A stretch of DNA of 11,695 nucleotides, from assembly GCA_021775655.1 (NCBI GenBank), contig JAJFHK010000466.1, positions 1-11,695 of the forward strand, given 5' to 3'. Of the stretch, positions 1-7,948 are shown one piece after another; within the stretch, counting starts at the first letter, position 1; each line of letters begins with the position of its first letter. This DNA is from Filomicrobium sp. (GTDB lineage Bacteria; Pseudomonadota; Alphaproteobacteria; Rhizobiales; Hyphomicrobiaceae). The notes under the pieces were generated by a model. It worked only from the letters and a program-made list of their open reading frames with translations, had not been told where the DNA came from and did no database searches. A program made the position numbers and the translations under genes.

Positions 1-523
1 GTCATGGAAGAACGTCATCCGCCGCCAGTTCGGTCATCAGATCTCGAGTTCGACACGTGACCGAGACCGCGCAGTTGCAACAACCGCAGGCGACGACAAG
101 ACCGAACTCACCGTGCAGCGCATCACGCTTCTCTACGACAAAAATCTCGGACAGGGTGGCTTGGCTCGTCGGTTGAACGAAGCAAGCCAATTGCGCAAAA
201 AGTTCACCGGCTGCACATCGACCAGCACAATCGCGAAATCAGCGGGCGGCGCCCGCTTTTCAAACCTCGGTCCGACGGAAGCCGGCCAAATTCCTGAACC
301 TACCCGTACGCTACTGATAAATGCAAGCGACGGTGAAATGCTGCCGGCAAGCGTCGGCAGCAATGGCGTTGAGCTCTGGGTCTTGTGTGGGCGCAAAACT
401 GTCGGCGCCGACGATGCCAAGCGCGATGCAGCCAAGGAGGATTTACGCCAGCGTGAATTCCAAGTCCTCGCCGAGCGCCATCTCAACGACCTGCGCCAGG
501 ACGCCCATATCGAGTACCGCTGA
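1..523 (+). CDS. surA: SurA-type periplasmic peptidyl-prolyl isomerase / chaperone, C-terminal part (5' end outside window)
   Basis: The reading frame is open from base 2 to the TGA at 521-523, so this is the last ~173 residues of a gene that starts before the window. SurA proteins are periplasmic chaperones with parvulin-type prolyl isomerase domains that escort outer-membrane proteins to the BAM machinery. The visible part contains a parvulin-like stretch (RITLLYDKNL, then a FSNLGPTEAGQIPEP segment and GVELWVLCGRK) and ends in the RHLNDLRQDAHIEYR tail that I recognise from rhizobial SurA homologues. The signal peptide and N-terminal domain are not visible. The pdxA frame begins directly after the stop, and surA-pdxA-rsmA is a known alphaproteobacterial gene order. 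The family call is firm. Whether this copy still has isomerase activity cannot be judged from the fragment. Confidence 0.85.
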   Translation, partial: SWKNVIRRQFGHQISSSTRDRDRAVATTAGDDKTELTVQRITLLYDKNLGQGGLARRLNEASQLRKKFTGCTSTSTIAKSAGGARFSNLGPTEAGQIPEPTRTLLINASDGEMLPASVGSNGVELWVLCGRKTVGADDAKRDAAKEDLRQREFQVLAERHLNDLRQDAHIEYR

Positions 524-1594
524 GTGGCTCAAGTAGTCGCCTCGCCAGACATGATGATGAGCACCAGACCTATGAAGCCGCTGGCTCTCACGATGGGGGA
601 CCCCGCCGGTATCGGCCCGGATATCACATTGGCGGCGTGGACCAAGCGCGAAACCCATCAGCTCCCGCCATTCGCAGCTTATGCCTGTCCCGAATGCCTC
701 GCTGCACGCGCAACGCTGCTTGGACTGTCAGCTCCCATCGCCATTCTAGAACGGGTTGAAGACGCCGCCCGATACTTTGACACGGCTATTCCCGTGATCC
801 CCATTGCATTGCGTACCCATGCAAAGCCAGGCATGCCTGACCCTGCCAACGCTGCTGGTGTACTTTCTTCAATCGAGCAAGCCGTCGCAGCTACTACGGA
901 AGGCAAAACATCGGCGGTTGTGACGAACCCCATCGCCAAATCGGTCCTCTACAAATCCGGTTTCAATCATCCAGGACACACCGAATATTTGGCAACTCTC
1001 GCAGAACTCCAAGACCCTACGGCACAGCATATTCCCGTCATGATGCTGGCCTGCGATGAGTTGCGTGTCGTACCTTTGACAATCCACATACCGTTGGCAA
1101 ACGTCCAAACGGCCATCAACCCGGCGCTCATCGAAAGCACTGTTCGTATTCTCGACCGCGCCCTGAAGGAAGATTTCGCCCTTCCCCAACCGCGCATTGC
1201 CGTCGCCGGACTGAACCCTCACGCCGGAGAAGACGGCGCACTCGGCCGCGAAGAAATAGAGATCATCGAGCCAGCCCTCGAAAGATTGCGCAGCAATGGT
1301 TTCGACATTACCGGGCCTCACCCGGCCGACACCATGTTCCATGCCGCTGCCCGAACGCGCTATGACGTAGCCATCGCGATGTATCATGACCAGGCACTAA
1401 TCCCGATCAAGACGCTTGCCTTCGATCGCGGCGTAAACATCACGCTCGGGCTGCCGTTTGTGCGTACTTCACCCGACCACGGCACCGCCTTTGACATCGC
1501 CGGCAGCGGAAAGGCTTCACCCGAAAGCCTGATCGAGGCCCTCAAGCTCGCTGCGACTATGTCCGAGCGGCGAAGTACGGCACGTTCAGTATGA
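524..1594 (+). CDS. pdxA: 4-hydroxythreonine-4-phosphate dehydrogenase PdxA
   Basis: PdxA oxidises 4-phosphohydroxy-L-threonine with NAD in the DXP-dependent route to pyridoxal 5'-phosphate; the product is condensed with deoxyxylulose phosphate by PdxJ. It is a cytosolic, metal-dependent dimer. The family N-terminal motif [13 protein letters not shown] is at residues 22-34. The three expected metal-ligand histidines fall in GHTEYL (H152), TIHIP (H188) and MYHDQ (H288), and the C-terminal signature [14 protein letters not shown] is intact. The start is uncertain. The GTG at 524 abuts the surA stop but has no clear ribosome-binding site. ATG codons at 551, 554, 557 and 572 are in frame, and 572 ([10 protein letters not shown]) gives 340 residues, nearer the roughly 330 usual for the family. 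The stop overlaps the rsmA start by four bases (ATGA), which suggests translational coupling. Confidence 0.95.
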   Translation: MAQVVASPDMMMSTRPMKPLALTMGDPAGIGPDITLAAWTKRETHQLPPFAAYACPECLAARATLLGLSAPIAILERVEDAARYFDTAIPVIPIALRTHAKPGMPDPANAAGVLSSIEQAVAATTEGKTSAVVTNPIAKSVLYKSGFNHPGHTEYLATLAELQDPTAQHIPVMMLACDELRVVPLTIHIPLANVQTAINPALIESTVRILDRALKEDFALPQPRIAVAGLNPHAGEDGALGREEIEIIEPALERLRSNGFDITGPHPADTMFHAAARTRYDVAIAMYHDQALIPIKTLAFDRGVNITLGLPFVRTSPDHGTAFDIAGSGKASPESLIEALKLAATMSERRSTARSV

Positions 1595-2532
1595 CATCAG
1601 CTCCTGTTTTCCCCGATGACGAAAACGAGGATGACTTGGTCGGGTCCAATCTTGATGATCAGCAATCCAACTCCACCGTGGACCACGACCCGCTCCCACC
1701 GCTTCGCGAAGTTATCCGCCGGTACAGTCTCGACGCACGCAAAACTCTGAGCCAGAATTTCATCCTGGATCTCAATCTCACCCGCCGCATTGCTCGCACC
1801 GCTGGGCCCTTGAGTGGCAACACGGTTGTGGAGATTGGACCAGGCCCTGGCGGTCTGACGCGCGGGCTCCTCATGGAGGGAGCAGAACGCGTTATCGCCA
1901 TCGAACGCGATGAACGTTGCGAGCCGGCATTGCGCGACATTGCCGAGGTTTATCCAGGCAGCATTGAAATTCATTTAGGCGACGCTCTTGAAGTCGACTG
2001 GCCTGCGCTCATCGGCAACCATCCGGGCGAAATAATTATTGTCGCCAACCTTCCCTACGCAATTGCAACCAGCCTCCTCGTTGGCTGGCTCGAAATCGAA
2101 CCTTGGCCGCCTTGGTTCTCCCGTATGGCTCTGATGTTTCAGAAGGAAGTCGCAGATCGAATCGTCGCATTGCCGCGCTCGAAGGCCTATGGCCGGCTAG
2201 CCGTGCTCTCCCAATGGCGAACGCAGCCTGAGATTGTTCTGCGCCTCAAACCCGAAGCATTCACGCCGTCACCGAAAGTTTCATCGTCTGTCGTACTGTT
2301 CACGCCGCGCGCGGATCGGCAACCCGCAGTTTCCGTCAAAACATTGGCGCGCGTAACTGCGGCAGCCTTTGGCCAACGCCGCAAAATGCTCCGGCAGAGC
2401 CTCAAGGCGCTAACCCCGATGCCGGAGCTTCTCCTAGGGAAATGCCAAATCGACCCTCAATCCCGAGCAGAAGAATTGACGGTTCATCAGTTCGCGCAAT
2501 TGGCCGCCGCGTTCGACAGCGAATCCAATTGA
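1591..2532 (+). CDS. rsmA: 16S rRNA (adenine-N6,N6)-dimethyltransferase RsmA/KsgA
   Basis: RsmA dimethylates two adjacent adenines (A1518 and A1519 in E. coli numbering) in the 3'-terminal helix of 16S rRNA, using S-adenosylmethionine, late in 30S assembly; its loss gives kasugamycin resistance. The Rossmann methyltransferase core is complete: [10 protein letters not shown] (residues 81-90, SAM motif I), IAIERD with E105, GDAL with D131, the catalytic NLPY motif (153-156), and the FTPSPKV segment (224-230). At 313 residues it is about 40 longer than E. coli KsgA. The excess is mostly an acidic N-terminal stretch (about residues 1-32) before [14 protein letters not shown] at 1678 (residue 30) would remove it, but neither start has a good Shine-Dalgarno. 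The conserved LGQNF motif reads LSQNF (53-57). The gene overlaps pdxA by four bases and converges on gmk with 29 bases between the stops. Confidence 0.95.
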   Translation: MTSAPVFPDDENEDDLVGSNLDDQQSNSTVDHDPLPPLREVIRRYSLDARKTLSQNFILDLNLTRRIARTAGPLSGNTVVEIGPGPGGLTRGLLMEGAERVIAIERDERCEPALRDIAEVYPGSIEIHLGDALEVDWPALIGNHPGEIIIVANLPYAIATSLLVGWLEIEPWPPWFSRMALMFQKEVADRIVALPRSKAYGRLAVLSQWRTQPEIVLRLKPEAFTPSPKVSSSVVLFTPRADRQPAVSVKTLARVTAAAFGQRRKMLRQSLKALTPMPELLLGKCQIDPQSRAEELTVHQFAQLAAAFDSESN

Positions 2533-2561
2533 CAAGGATTGGCCGAGCTTAAGCACACCTG

Positions 2562-3212
2562 TCAGTCGAGTTCCCCTTGTAGCTCCGCGATAAAAGCCGA
2601 GAGCCCGGTACGCCGGGAACTTTTCAGGCGCTCTGCCGATAGCACTGCGTGCAGTTGCGCCAAGCTGTCATCTACGTCCTCGTTGACGATCGCATAGTCG
2701 TACTCTTCCCAGTGACTGATTTCATCGGCAGCCTGCGCCATCCGAGTGGCAACCACCTCTTGGCTATCTTGATTGCGAGTCATCAACCGCTTCTCTAGTG
2801 AGTCTGCGTTGGGAGGCAGGATGAATACACGGATCACATCTTGAGGCAGGCAGCGCGCCAGCTCGCGCGCGCCCTGCCAATCCACATCAAACAGCATGTC
2901 CTGCCCCGTCGACAAAGCGCTCTCAACTTTATCGCGCGGAGTTCCATAGAAATTTCCGAACACCTCCGCCCATTCAAGCAACCCCCCATCATCGCGCATC
3001 TGTTTGAAACGAGATTGATCGACAAACCAGTAGTCCTGACCATCGATCTCACCGGGACGCGGTGGTCGCGTCGTCACAGAAACCGATACTTGCAAGTCAT
3101 CGCCTTCAGCTTCCAGCATGCGGCGCGCAAGTGTCGTCTTCCCAGCTCCCGACGGCGACGACAAGACCAGAAGCAAGCCACGTCGCGCAATTCTCCCTGA
3201 AGCTTCCAACAT
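2562..3212 (-). CDS. gmk: Guanylate kinase
   Basis: Guanylate kinase phosphorylates GMP to GDP with ATP, an essential cytosolic step feeding GTP, dGTP and ppGpp pools. The P-loop SSPSGAGKTT is at residues 18-27. The GMP-binding parts follow: TTRPPRPGE (47-55), LLEWAEV with E80, and FYGTP (88-92); the lid region comes next and VFILPP is at 129-134. I place the start at the ATG ending at 3212, giving 216 residues. It lies four bases past the yicC stop and has GGAG seven bases upstream. The frame extends to 3242, but that start would overlap yicC by 26 bases and has no comparable support. It is the last gene of the minus-strand block. The 29-base gap to rsmA holds no convincing terminator. Confidence 0.96.
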   Translation of the reverse strand: MLEASGRIARRGLLLVLSSPSGAGKTTLARRMLEAEGDDLQVSVSVTTRPPRPGEIDGQDYWFVDQSRFKQMRDDGGLLEWAEVFGNFYGTPRDKVESALSTGQDMLFDVDWQGARELARCLPQDVIRVFILPPNADSLEKRLMTRNQDSQEVVATRMAQAADEISHWEEYDYAIVNEDVDDSLAQLHAVLSAERLKSSRRTGLSAFIAELQGELD

Positions 3213-3216
3213 CCAC

Positions 3217-4104
3217 TTACTCCAGGTTCTGAACTTGCTCACGCATCTGGTCGATCTTCACCTTGAGCGCCAGACCGGCTTCGGTGATCGCGGTGTCGAT
3301 GGACTTGGAACACAGCGTATTTGCTTCCCGCTGGAATTCCTGCGCGAGGAAATCCAACTTTCGCCCGATCGCACCACCTTCATTGAGGAGGTCACGACCA
3401 GCGGACACGTGTGCCTTTAGCCTCTTGAGTTCTTCCTCGACGTCGGCACGGTTTGCAATCAACACCGCTTCTTGATGCAACCTGTCGGGTTCAAACTTCT
3501 GATCGGTACCGATCAAACGCGCCACTTGCTCGCCAATCCGGACCTTTATCGCATCTACGCTGCGGGACGGCGAAGCTTCAACCACGCCCGTCAGTCGTTC
3601 AATTTCATCTATCTGCTCGGCAACGACGATCTTCAAGCGTTCTCCTTCGCCCTTTCGCGCACTATCAAGTTCTTTGAGCGCACGGGAGAAATCCGCAAGC
3701 AACATGTCACCGTCCTGCACAGCAAGTGCTCCACCTGCCTCAAGATCAGCGATCTCCAACACACCGCGAAGCCCAAGCAACGAAGCCGTATCTGGCATCG
3801 TTCCACCGGTGAGTTCAGTGGCGCGCAGTGCTGCATTCACCACCTGCTGCAGCACGGTTTCATTAAGTCGGACTTCGACGGCGCCCTGCTGGCGCGTCAT
3901 CGTCAAGGAAGCATGCACTGTGCCGCGAGTGAACCGCTGCGCGGCTAATGCCCGTAGCTTCGGCTCCAATAGTTCAAGTCCTGGAGGCACCCGCAATCGA
4001 AGATCGAAGCCCTTGCCGTTAACACTGCGCAGTTCCCAAAACCACGAGGCGGCCTCGTCTGCGCCTTCAGTCCGAGCAAACCCGGTCATGCTGGAAACGG
4101 CCAT
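3217..4104 (-). CDS. yicC: YicC family protein (YicC_N and DUF1732 domains), probable endoribonuclease
   Basis: This is a YicC/YloC family protein. E. coli YicC has been linked to small-RNA turnover and described as an endoribonuclease; the role here is inferred from family membership. The typical N-terminus SSMTGFAR is at residues 4-11, followed by the ELRSVNGKG motif (24-32). The C-terminal DUF1732 domain (about 210-295) has the conserved ADVEEELKRLKAH and GRKLDFLAQEFQREANT segments. The chosen start, ATG ending at 4104, gives 295 residues, has AGGGG about eight bases upstream and matches the family N-terminus. The open frame extends 12 codons further to 4140 with no ribosome-binding site. 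The stop is four bases from the gmk start, so the two genes are probably translationally coupled, and the yicC-gmk pairing is common in proteobacteria. Confidence 0.93.
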   Translation of the reverse strand: MAVSSMTGFARTEGADEAASWFWELRSVNGKGFDLRLRVPPGLELLEPKLRALAAQRFTRGTVHASLTMTRQQGAVEVRLNETVLQQVVNAALRATELTGGTMPDTASLLGLRGVLEIADLEAGGALAVQDGDMLLADFSRALKELDSARKGEGERLKIVVAEQIDEIERLTGVVEASPSRSVDAIKVRIGEQVARLIGTDQKFEPDRLHQEAVLIANRADVEEELKRLKAHVSAGRDLLNEGGAIGRKLDFLAQEFQREANTLCSKSIDTAITEAGLALKVKIDQMREQVQNLE

Positions 4105-4266
4105 GGTAAAGACCCCTGTTCTTAGAAACTGACGTCTCATGCGTCATTGAAAATGTTCGCGCATAACGGCGGAAGTAATCCGCCATCGCAATCAACTACG
4201 ACAACTGGAATCAAACGACAAATGGATTGAACAAGAGGATGCCGAACCGCAGGGAATTTTTATCGA
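4105..4266. other. mltG-yicC intergenic region with a short hairpin
   Basis: This 162-base gap separates two co-oriented minus-strand genes. It holds one 6-bp inverted repeat, GGCGGA / TCCGCC, at 4168-4173 and 4179-4184 with a 5-base loop. No T-run follows on either strand, so it is not a convincing intrinsic terminator. I see no clear promoter for yicC. The yicC ribosome-binding site lies at the low-coordinate end. Confidence 0.45.
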
Positions 4267-5640
4267 TCAGCGAGGCTTACGTTGCGGCAGCGGCATGTCG
4301 CCAATGTTCGCTACTGGCGCAGGCGTCGTCGCAACGGGACTCTGTGCGACCTCTGAGTCAGTTCGGACCGCCGACGCTCCAGCAGGAGTTTCCGATGCGA
4401 CGACCGCGGCGTCTTGTTCCCCAACAGCCACCGCTGTTCCAGGCGGCGGGGCACTTGGAACAGTAGCTACCGGACTTGCCGCAGCTTTTTCGGCAGCTGC
4501 CTTCAAACGTGCTCTTTCAATCTTCCGCCACTTGGCGACTGCCGCGTTGTGCTGTGCCAATGTTTCCGAAAACGCATGACCTCCTGTGCCATCCGCCACG
4601 AAGTAAAGTGCATTGGTCGCTGCTGGATTGAGCACCGCAAGAATCGCTTCTCGACCTGGGTTGCATATGGGCGTTGGTGGCAATCCATTGATTGTATAGG
4701 TGTTGTAAGCTGTTTTACTTTGGATGTCTGACTTCAGGATTGGCCGCCCGAGGCTGCCGCGTCCACCAACCAGGCCATAAATAATGGTCGGGTCCGATTG
4801 CAGCCTCATCCCTTTGCGCAACCGGTTCATGAACACTGCCGCCGTCAGAGCTCGCTCTTCGGCGACCGCGGTTTCTTTCTCGACGATCGAAGCCAAAATG
4901 ACCGCTTCTTCAAGGCTGTTGATCGGCAAACCCTCTTGGCGTTTCTCCCACAGACCGTTCAAGAATTCCTGTTGCGCCTGCGCCATCCGATCCAAAATTG
5001 CCTGCCGGTCCGTATCCCGTGAATATGGATAAGTGTCAGGCAACAGCGAGCCTTCGAGAGGGATTGAAGAAATCTCACCGGTGAGATTTTCGTCCTGCTG
5101 TAGCCGCGCCACGGCCTGCTGACTGGTCAGTCCTTCTGGAACCGTAATCTTGTATTGAACTGACTTGCCTTCGACTAATGTGCCAAGCACATCTTCCATA
5201 CTGGCGTGGGCTACAACTTCAAACTCGCCAGCTTTCATATCGAGGCGGTCACCATTGAGTGTCGATCGCACGAGATGATTGACGATAAACACCCAACGAT
5301 TGCCTATGATGCCTTCGCGCTCAAGGCGTTCGGCGATCTCAAGGCGGCCTTCGCCACGCGGAATGATGATTGTCCGGTCTTCTTGCAGAGGACCAGCCGC
5401 AGCAAATTGAGATTGGACAACGAACACGACCGCTCCAAACCCACCAAGCACTAGAAACAGAGCCGTCAAAATACTGCTGAAGAATCGTATCCACCTGCTC
5501 AAAATACCTGACTCACGGCGACGGCGGCGACCTTTTGGGCGGGCCGGTGCACGTGAAGGTTCGAGCATCTCCGCTGGACTGCGCGGACGGATTGCGCGAT
5601 GCGATCCGGGAAGTTCGGGTTCAAATCTTCGCACGCTCAT
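4267..5640 (-). CDS. mltG: Endolytic murein transglycosylase MltG (YceG family)
   Basis: MltG is an inner-membrane lytic transglycosylase that cuts nascent glycan strands endolytically and is thought to set their length or end their elongation. The order is a basic cytosolic N-terminus (RPKGRRRRR at 34-42), one transmembrane segment (about 51-78), a LysM-like part (about 85-165), then the YceG catalytic domain to about 375. The catalytic glutamate is expected at E254 in ILASIVEKETA, followed by MNRLRKGMRLQSDPTIIYG and YNTYTINGLPPTPICNPG. The last ~75 residues form an Ala/Pro/Val-rich low-complexity periplasmic tail ending PLPQRKPR, making the protein longer (457 residues) than E. coli MltG (about 340). 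The ATG at 5640 has AAGGA about eight bases upstream. fabF-mltG-yicC-gmk is conserved order in related bacteria. Confidence 0.95.
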   Translation of the reverse strand: MSVRRFEPELPGSHRAIRPRSPAEMLEPSRAPARPKGRRRRRESGILSRWIRFFSSILTALFLVLGGFGAVVFVVQSQFAAAGPLQEDRTIIIPRGEGRLEIAERLEREGIIGNRWVFIVNHLVRSTLNGDRLDMKAGEFEVVAHASMEDVLGTLVEGKSVQYKITVPEGLTSQQAVARLQQDENLTGEISSIPLEGSLLPDTYPYSRDTDRQAILDRMAQAQQEFLNGLWEKRQEGLPINSLEEAVILASIVEKETAVAEERALTAAVFMNRLRKGMRLQSDPTIIYGLVGGRGSLGRPILKSDIQSKTAYNTYTINGLPPTPICNPGREAILAVLNPAATNALYFVADGTGGHAFSETLAQHNAAVAKWRKIERARLKAAAEKAAASPVATVPSAPPPGTAVAVGEQDAAVVASETPAGASAVRTDSEVAQSPVATTPAPVANIGDMPLPQRKPR

Positions 5641-5908
5641 CGCAAATTCCTTCGCTGATCGTGGCTTCCTCCAGGCGGATGCCTCGGGCGAATCATATCT
5701 TCATGTAGAACATAACCTAGTGAACCACGCCCCATCGGCACAGCTGATCTAAAGGTTGTTCACGGTTGCTACGCTCCAGCAGCACGTCTTGGAATCTCCA
5801 AAACAGCAATGCTGCCAAAAATTCAGGGCGATTGGAGCGCGAAAATTCCGGCATCATAAAGGCGTCGCACCAAGGCGTCGCACACCAATGCGGAATAGCT
5901 CCCGCCGG
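5641..5908. other. fabF-mltG intergenic region
   Basis: This 268-base gap lies between co-oriented genes and I see no credible ORF in it. It contains a tandem 13-bp repeat (5859-5883) near the fabF stop. On the minus strand a short CAGC-ATT-GCTG hairpin followed by TTTT (5803-5814) lies about 95 bases after the fabF stop and could be a weak terminator. An AT-rich stretch around 5692-5722 has a TATGAT-like -10 on the minus strand (5692-5697), without a good -35, and might serve mltG. All of these are weak inferences. Confidence 0.4.
5859..5883. repeat. Tandem direct repeat, 12-bp unit, period 13
   Basis: The 12-mer AAGGCGTCGCAC occurs twice back to back, at 5859-5870 and 5872-5883, separated by one C. 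It lies 25-50 bases beyond the fabF stop, in non-coding sequence. It may be a simple slippage duplication. Confidence 0.8.
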
Positions 5909-7171
5909 TCACGCGACGCGCTGTAAAATCAGCGAAGCGTTGGTCCCGCCGAAACCAAATGAATTCGTGAGAACAGTATTGATTTCAATCTCATGCTTAG
6001 TTTTCGGCACGAGATTTATGGCTGTGTCGACCGACGGATTCTCAAGATTCAGCGTCGGTGGCGCGACATTGTCCCGAATAGCAAGAGCCGAGAATATGGC
6101 TTCAACCGCCCCGGCCGCACCAAGCAGGTGCCCGATCGCGGATTTTGTCGATGACATACACAGTTTTGCCGCAGTATTCCCGAACAGGCGCTCGACCGCA
6201 CCGAGTTCGATTTCATCGCCCATCGGCGTCGAGGTCCCGTGGGCGTTGATGTAGTCAATGTCGCTGAGTTCGATTCCCGCCCGCTTCACGGCAGCCTGCA
6301 TGCACCGGTACGCGCCATCCCCGTTTTCCTGTGGCGCTGTGATATGGAACGCGTCACCAGAAAGTCCGTATCCGATCACCTCCGCGTATATATTGGCCCC
6401 ACGAGCTTTTGCATGTTCGTAATCCTCAAGCACCACGATACCCGCGCCTTCGCCGATGACGAACCCGTCGCGGTCTTTATCATAGGGTCTCGAAGCCCTT
6501 TGCGGATCGTCATTGAAGCCGGTAGACAGCGCTCGGCAAGCCGCAAACCCCGCTAGCGCGATGCGACAGATCGGGCTTTCAGTGCCGCCCGCGACCATCA
6601 CATCGGCATCCCCGTATTGGATCATCCTGGATGCATCACCAATCGCGTGTGAACCCGTCGAGCACGCTGTGACCACCGCGTGGTTTGGCCCCTTCAATTT
6701 ATGCCGAATGGATACATAACCAGAGGCAAGGTTGATCAGACGCCCGGGAATAAAGAATGGGCTAATTCGCCTGGGCCCCTTCTCCTTCAATAGAATCGAA
6801 GTATCGGCAATACCGCTCAATCCACCAATACCCGAACCAATCAGAACACCGGTTCGTTCCTGCTTTTCGACCGTGTCGGCCTTATAGCCGGAATCTTCGA
6901 GGGCCTGATCAGCCGCAGCAAGGGCGTAGGTGATAAACGCATCGACCTTGCGCTGCTCCTTTGGTTCCATCCAGTCATCCGGATTGAATAAACCCTCCGA
7001 AGTTTCTCCTCGCGGAACAAAGCAAGCGATCTGCGAGGCGATATCATTGACCTCGAATTCTTCGACGCGGCGCGCGCCGTTTTTACCTTCCAGCAGTCGG
7101 CCCCAGCTTGCTTCCACGCCGCAACCAAGCGGAGTGACAAGTCCCAACCCTGTAATGACAACGCGCCGCAT
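5909..7171 (-). CDS. fabF: Beta-ketoacyl-[acyl-carrier-protein] synthase II
   Basis: FabF (KAS II) condenses malonyl-ACP with a growing acyl-ACP, releasing CO2, in the elongation cycle of type II fatty-acid synthesis. It is a cytosolic thiolase-fold dimer. The catalytic triad is present: nucleophile C170 in VTACSTGSHAIGDA, H311 in INAHGTSTPMGD, and H348 in KSAIGHLLGAAG with K343 preceding. The C-terminal glycine-rich loop NSFGFGGTNAS (403-413) is intact. The 420-residue length fits the family (E. coli FabF about 413). The Cys-His-His triad and TSTPMGD context separate it from FabH, which has Cys-His-Asn. The ATG at 7171 has AGGG about nine bases upstream and gives the standard MRRVVITGLG start. 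It follows acpP in the same direction after 211 bases, the common acpP-fabF arrangement. Confidence 0.97.
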   Translation of the reverse strand: MRRVVITGLGLVTPLGCGVEASWGRLLEGKNGARRVEEFEVNDIASQIACFVPRGETSEGLFNPDDWMEPKEQRKVDAFITYALAAADQALEDSGYKADTVEKQERTGVLIGSGIGGLSGIADTSILLKEKGPRRISPFFIPGRLINLASGYVSIRHKLKGPNHAVVTACSTGSHAIGDASRMIQYGDADVMVAGGTESPICRIALAGFAACRALSTGFNDDPQRASRPYDKDRDGFVIGEGAGIVVLEDYEHAKARGANIYAEVIGYGLSGDAFHITAPQENGDGAYRCMQAAVKRAGIELSDIDYINAHGTSTPMGDEIELGAVERLFGNTAAKLCMSSTKSAIGHLLGAAGAVEAIFSALAIRDNVAPPTLNLENPSVDTAINLVPKTKHEIEINTVLTNSFGFGGTNASLILQRVA

Positions 7172-7382
7172 GGCTTCATTCCCTGTCCGTGTAGCTCGAC
7201 CTCGGAACGATGAAGCGCTCCTTGCCGATCAGAGATTGACCGAACCCATTATAGTTCGCCAAAACGCCTGAAGCCGCGCGGTCACGCACGGCATCAAACA
7301 AGGGTTCCAGTCCGCAAGCATTCTGACGGCCCCTATTGGTGTCCGTCACCCCCGGTATGCCCGATTGCACTCGACGCCTCAA
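7172..7382. other. acpP-fabF intergenic region
   Basis: This 211-base gap has no credible gene. A 6-bp inverted repeat TGACGG / CCGTCA (7324-7329 and 7343-7348) lies about 35 bases past the acpP stop, and a 5-bp pair CGCCT / AGGCG (7375-7379 and 7385-7389) spans the acpP stop itself. Neither is followed by a T-run on the minus strand. They could be mRNA 3'-end or processing structures that let acpP be made in excess over fabF, but that is inference. Confidence 0.35.
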
Positions 7383-7625
7383 TCAGGCGGCGTTCGCATT
7401 CTTTTCGAGGAACTTGACGGCATCTCCGACGGTCAGAATGTGCTCGGCGGCATCATCTGGTATTTCGCAGCCAAACTCTTCTTCAAAAGCCATGACCAGC
7501 TCGACGGTATCGAGGCTGTCAGCGCCAAGGTCGTCGATAAAGCTTGCCGATTCCGATACCTTTTCGGCCTCGACTCCGAGATGCTCGACAACAATTTTTT
7601 TCACGCGCTCTGCGACTTCGCTCAT
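7383..7625 (-). CDS. acpP: Acyl carrier protein
   Basis: AcpP is the small acidic protein that carries acyl intermediates of fatty-acid synthesis on a 4'-phosphopantetheine arm. The attachment serine is S37 in the family motif [10 protein letters not shown], with helix II continuing into [17 protein letters not shown]. The length of 80 residues is typical (E. coli 78). The open frame extends upstream to 7730, but the ATG at 7625 gives the standard [12 protein letters not shown] start and has AGGA about ten bases upstream. The gene is flanked by large gaps (331 bases before, 211 after), which suits separate transcription or processing of a very abundant product. A weak minus-strand promoter candidate upstream is TTGTCG (7676-7681) with CGTATC (7653-7658), spaced 17 bases. 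Confidence 0.97.
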   Translation of the reverse strand: MSEVAERVKKIVVEHLGVEAEKVSESASFIDDLGADSLDTVELVMAFEEEFGCEIPDDAAEHILTVGDAVKFLEKNANAA

Positions 7626-7773
7626 TTTATTTTCGTCCTCTTCTAGCTTGACGATACGCGGAAACCGGATGGCCCCGACAAATTCTTCTTTCTTCCCTCG
7701 CTCCCCGATCAGCCGACCTGCAGAGCGCAACCCGTTTCAAGGCGGCCGTGAGTGAGTGGGCTTGCGGGCATTC

Positions 7774-7824
7774 CTACCGGCTGATGGTCCGAAGCCCTTA
7801 ATCTTTGGGGCTCAGAGCCGGTAG
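7774..7824. repeat. Compound inverted repeat (9-bp outer arms, 5-bp inner arms)
   Basis: The outer arms CTACCGGCT (7774-7782) and AGCCGGTAG (7816-7824) are perfect complements. Inside them AGCCC (7793-7797) pairs with GGGCT (7808-7812) around a 10-base loop. As RNA either strand could fold into a two-tier stem-loop. It could be a transcript 3' end, a processing site or a small palindromic element. Only one copy is seen in this window. Confidence 0.75.
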
Positions 7825-7905
7825 AGCGAAGGCTCGTTAACACACTTCATCAGGCTTGGCCAGTTGCCGTCAGCGGCAGCTACAGTAGCTACCAACGGGT
7901 CTGGT

Positions 7906-7948
7906 GAACTGCCTTCCCACCACTCATTGTGTGAGCGAGAGGCAGTTC
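7906..7948. repeat. 9-bp inverted repeat just downstream of fabG
   Basis: GAACTGCCT (7906-7914) pairs perfectly with AGGCAGTTC (7940-7948) across a 25-base spacer that contains a 4-bp inner pair (CTCA / TGAG). It begins eight bases after the fabG stop on the minus strand. There is no T-run after it, so stabilisation of the fabG mRNA 3' end or factor-dependent termination is more plausible than intrinsic termination. Confidence 0.65.

Noticed and set aside
869..1387. 172-codon minus-strand open frame opposite pdxA
   Set aside because: It is the antisense shadow of a clearly conserved pdxA and resembles no known protein.
2533..2561. Bidirectional terminator between rsmA and gmk
   Set aside because: The 29-base gap has only a short GCTTAAGC palindrome, with no GC-rich stem or T-run.
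3213..3242. Longer gmk N-terminus
   Set aside because: It would overlap yicC by 26 bases, whereas the ATG at 3212 has a good GGAG and matches Gmk length.
3472..4132. Plus-strand open frames of about 150 codons opposite yicC
   Set aside because: They overlap conserved yicC codons on the other strand, have no ribosome-binding sites and no recognisable family.
5766..6254. 162-codon plus-strand open frame across the fabF 3' end
   Set aside because: Most of it is antisense to conserved FabF motifs (H311, H348, NSFGFGGTNAS); low-complexity product.
7626..7730. 35-residue N-terminal extension of AcpP
   Set aside because: ACP begins at [10 protein letters not shown], which has a Shine-Dalgarno; the extension is basic and unlike ACP.
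7735..7740. Minus-strand TTGAAA as an acpP -35 box
   Set aside because: No -10-like sequence lies 16-18 bases downstream.
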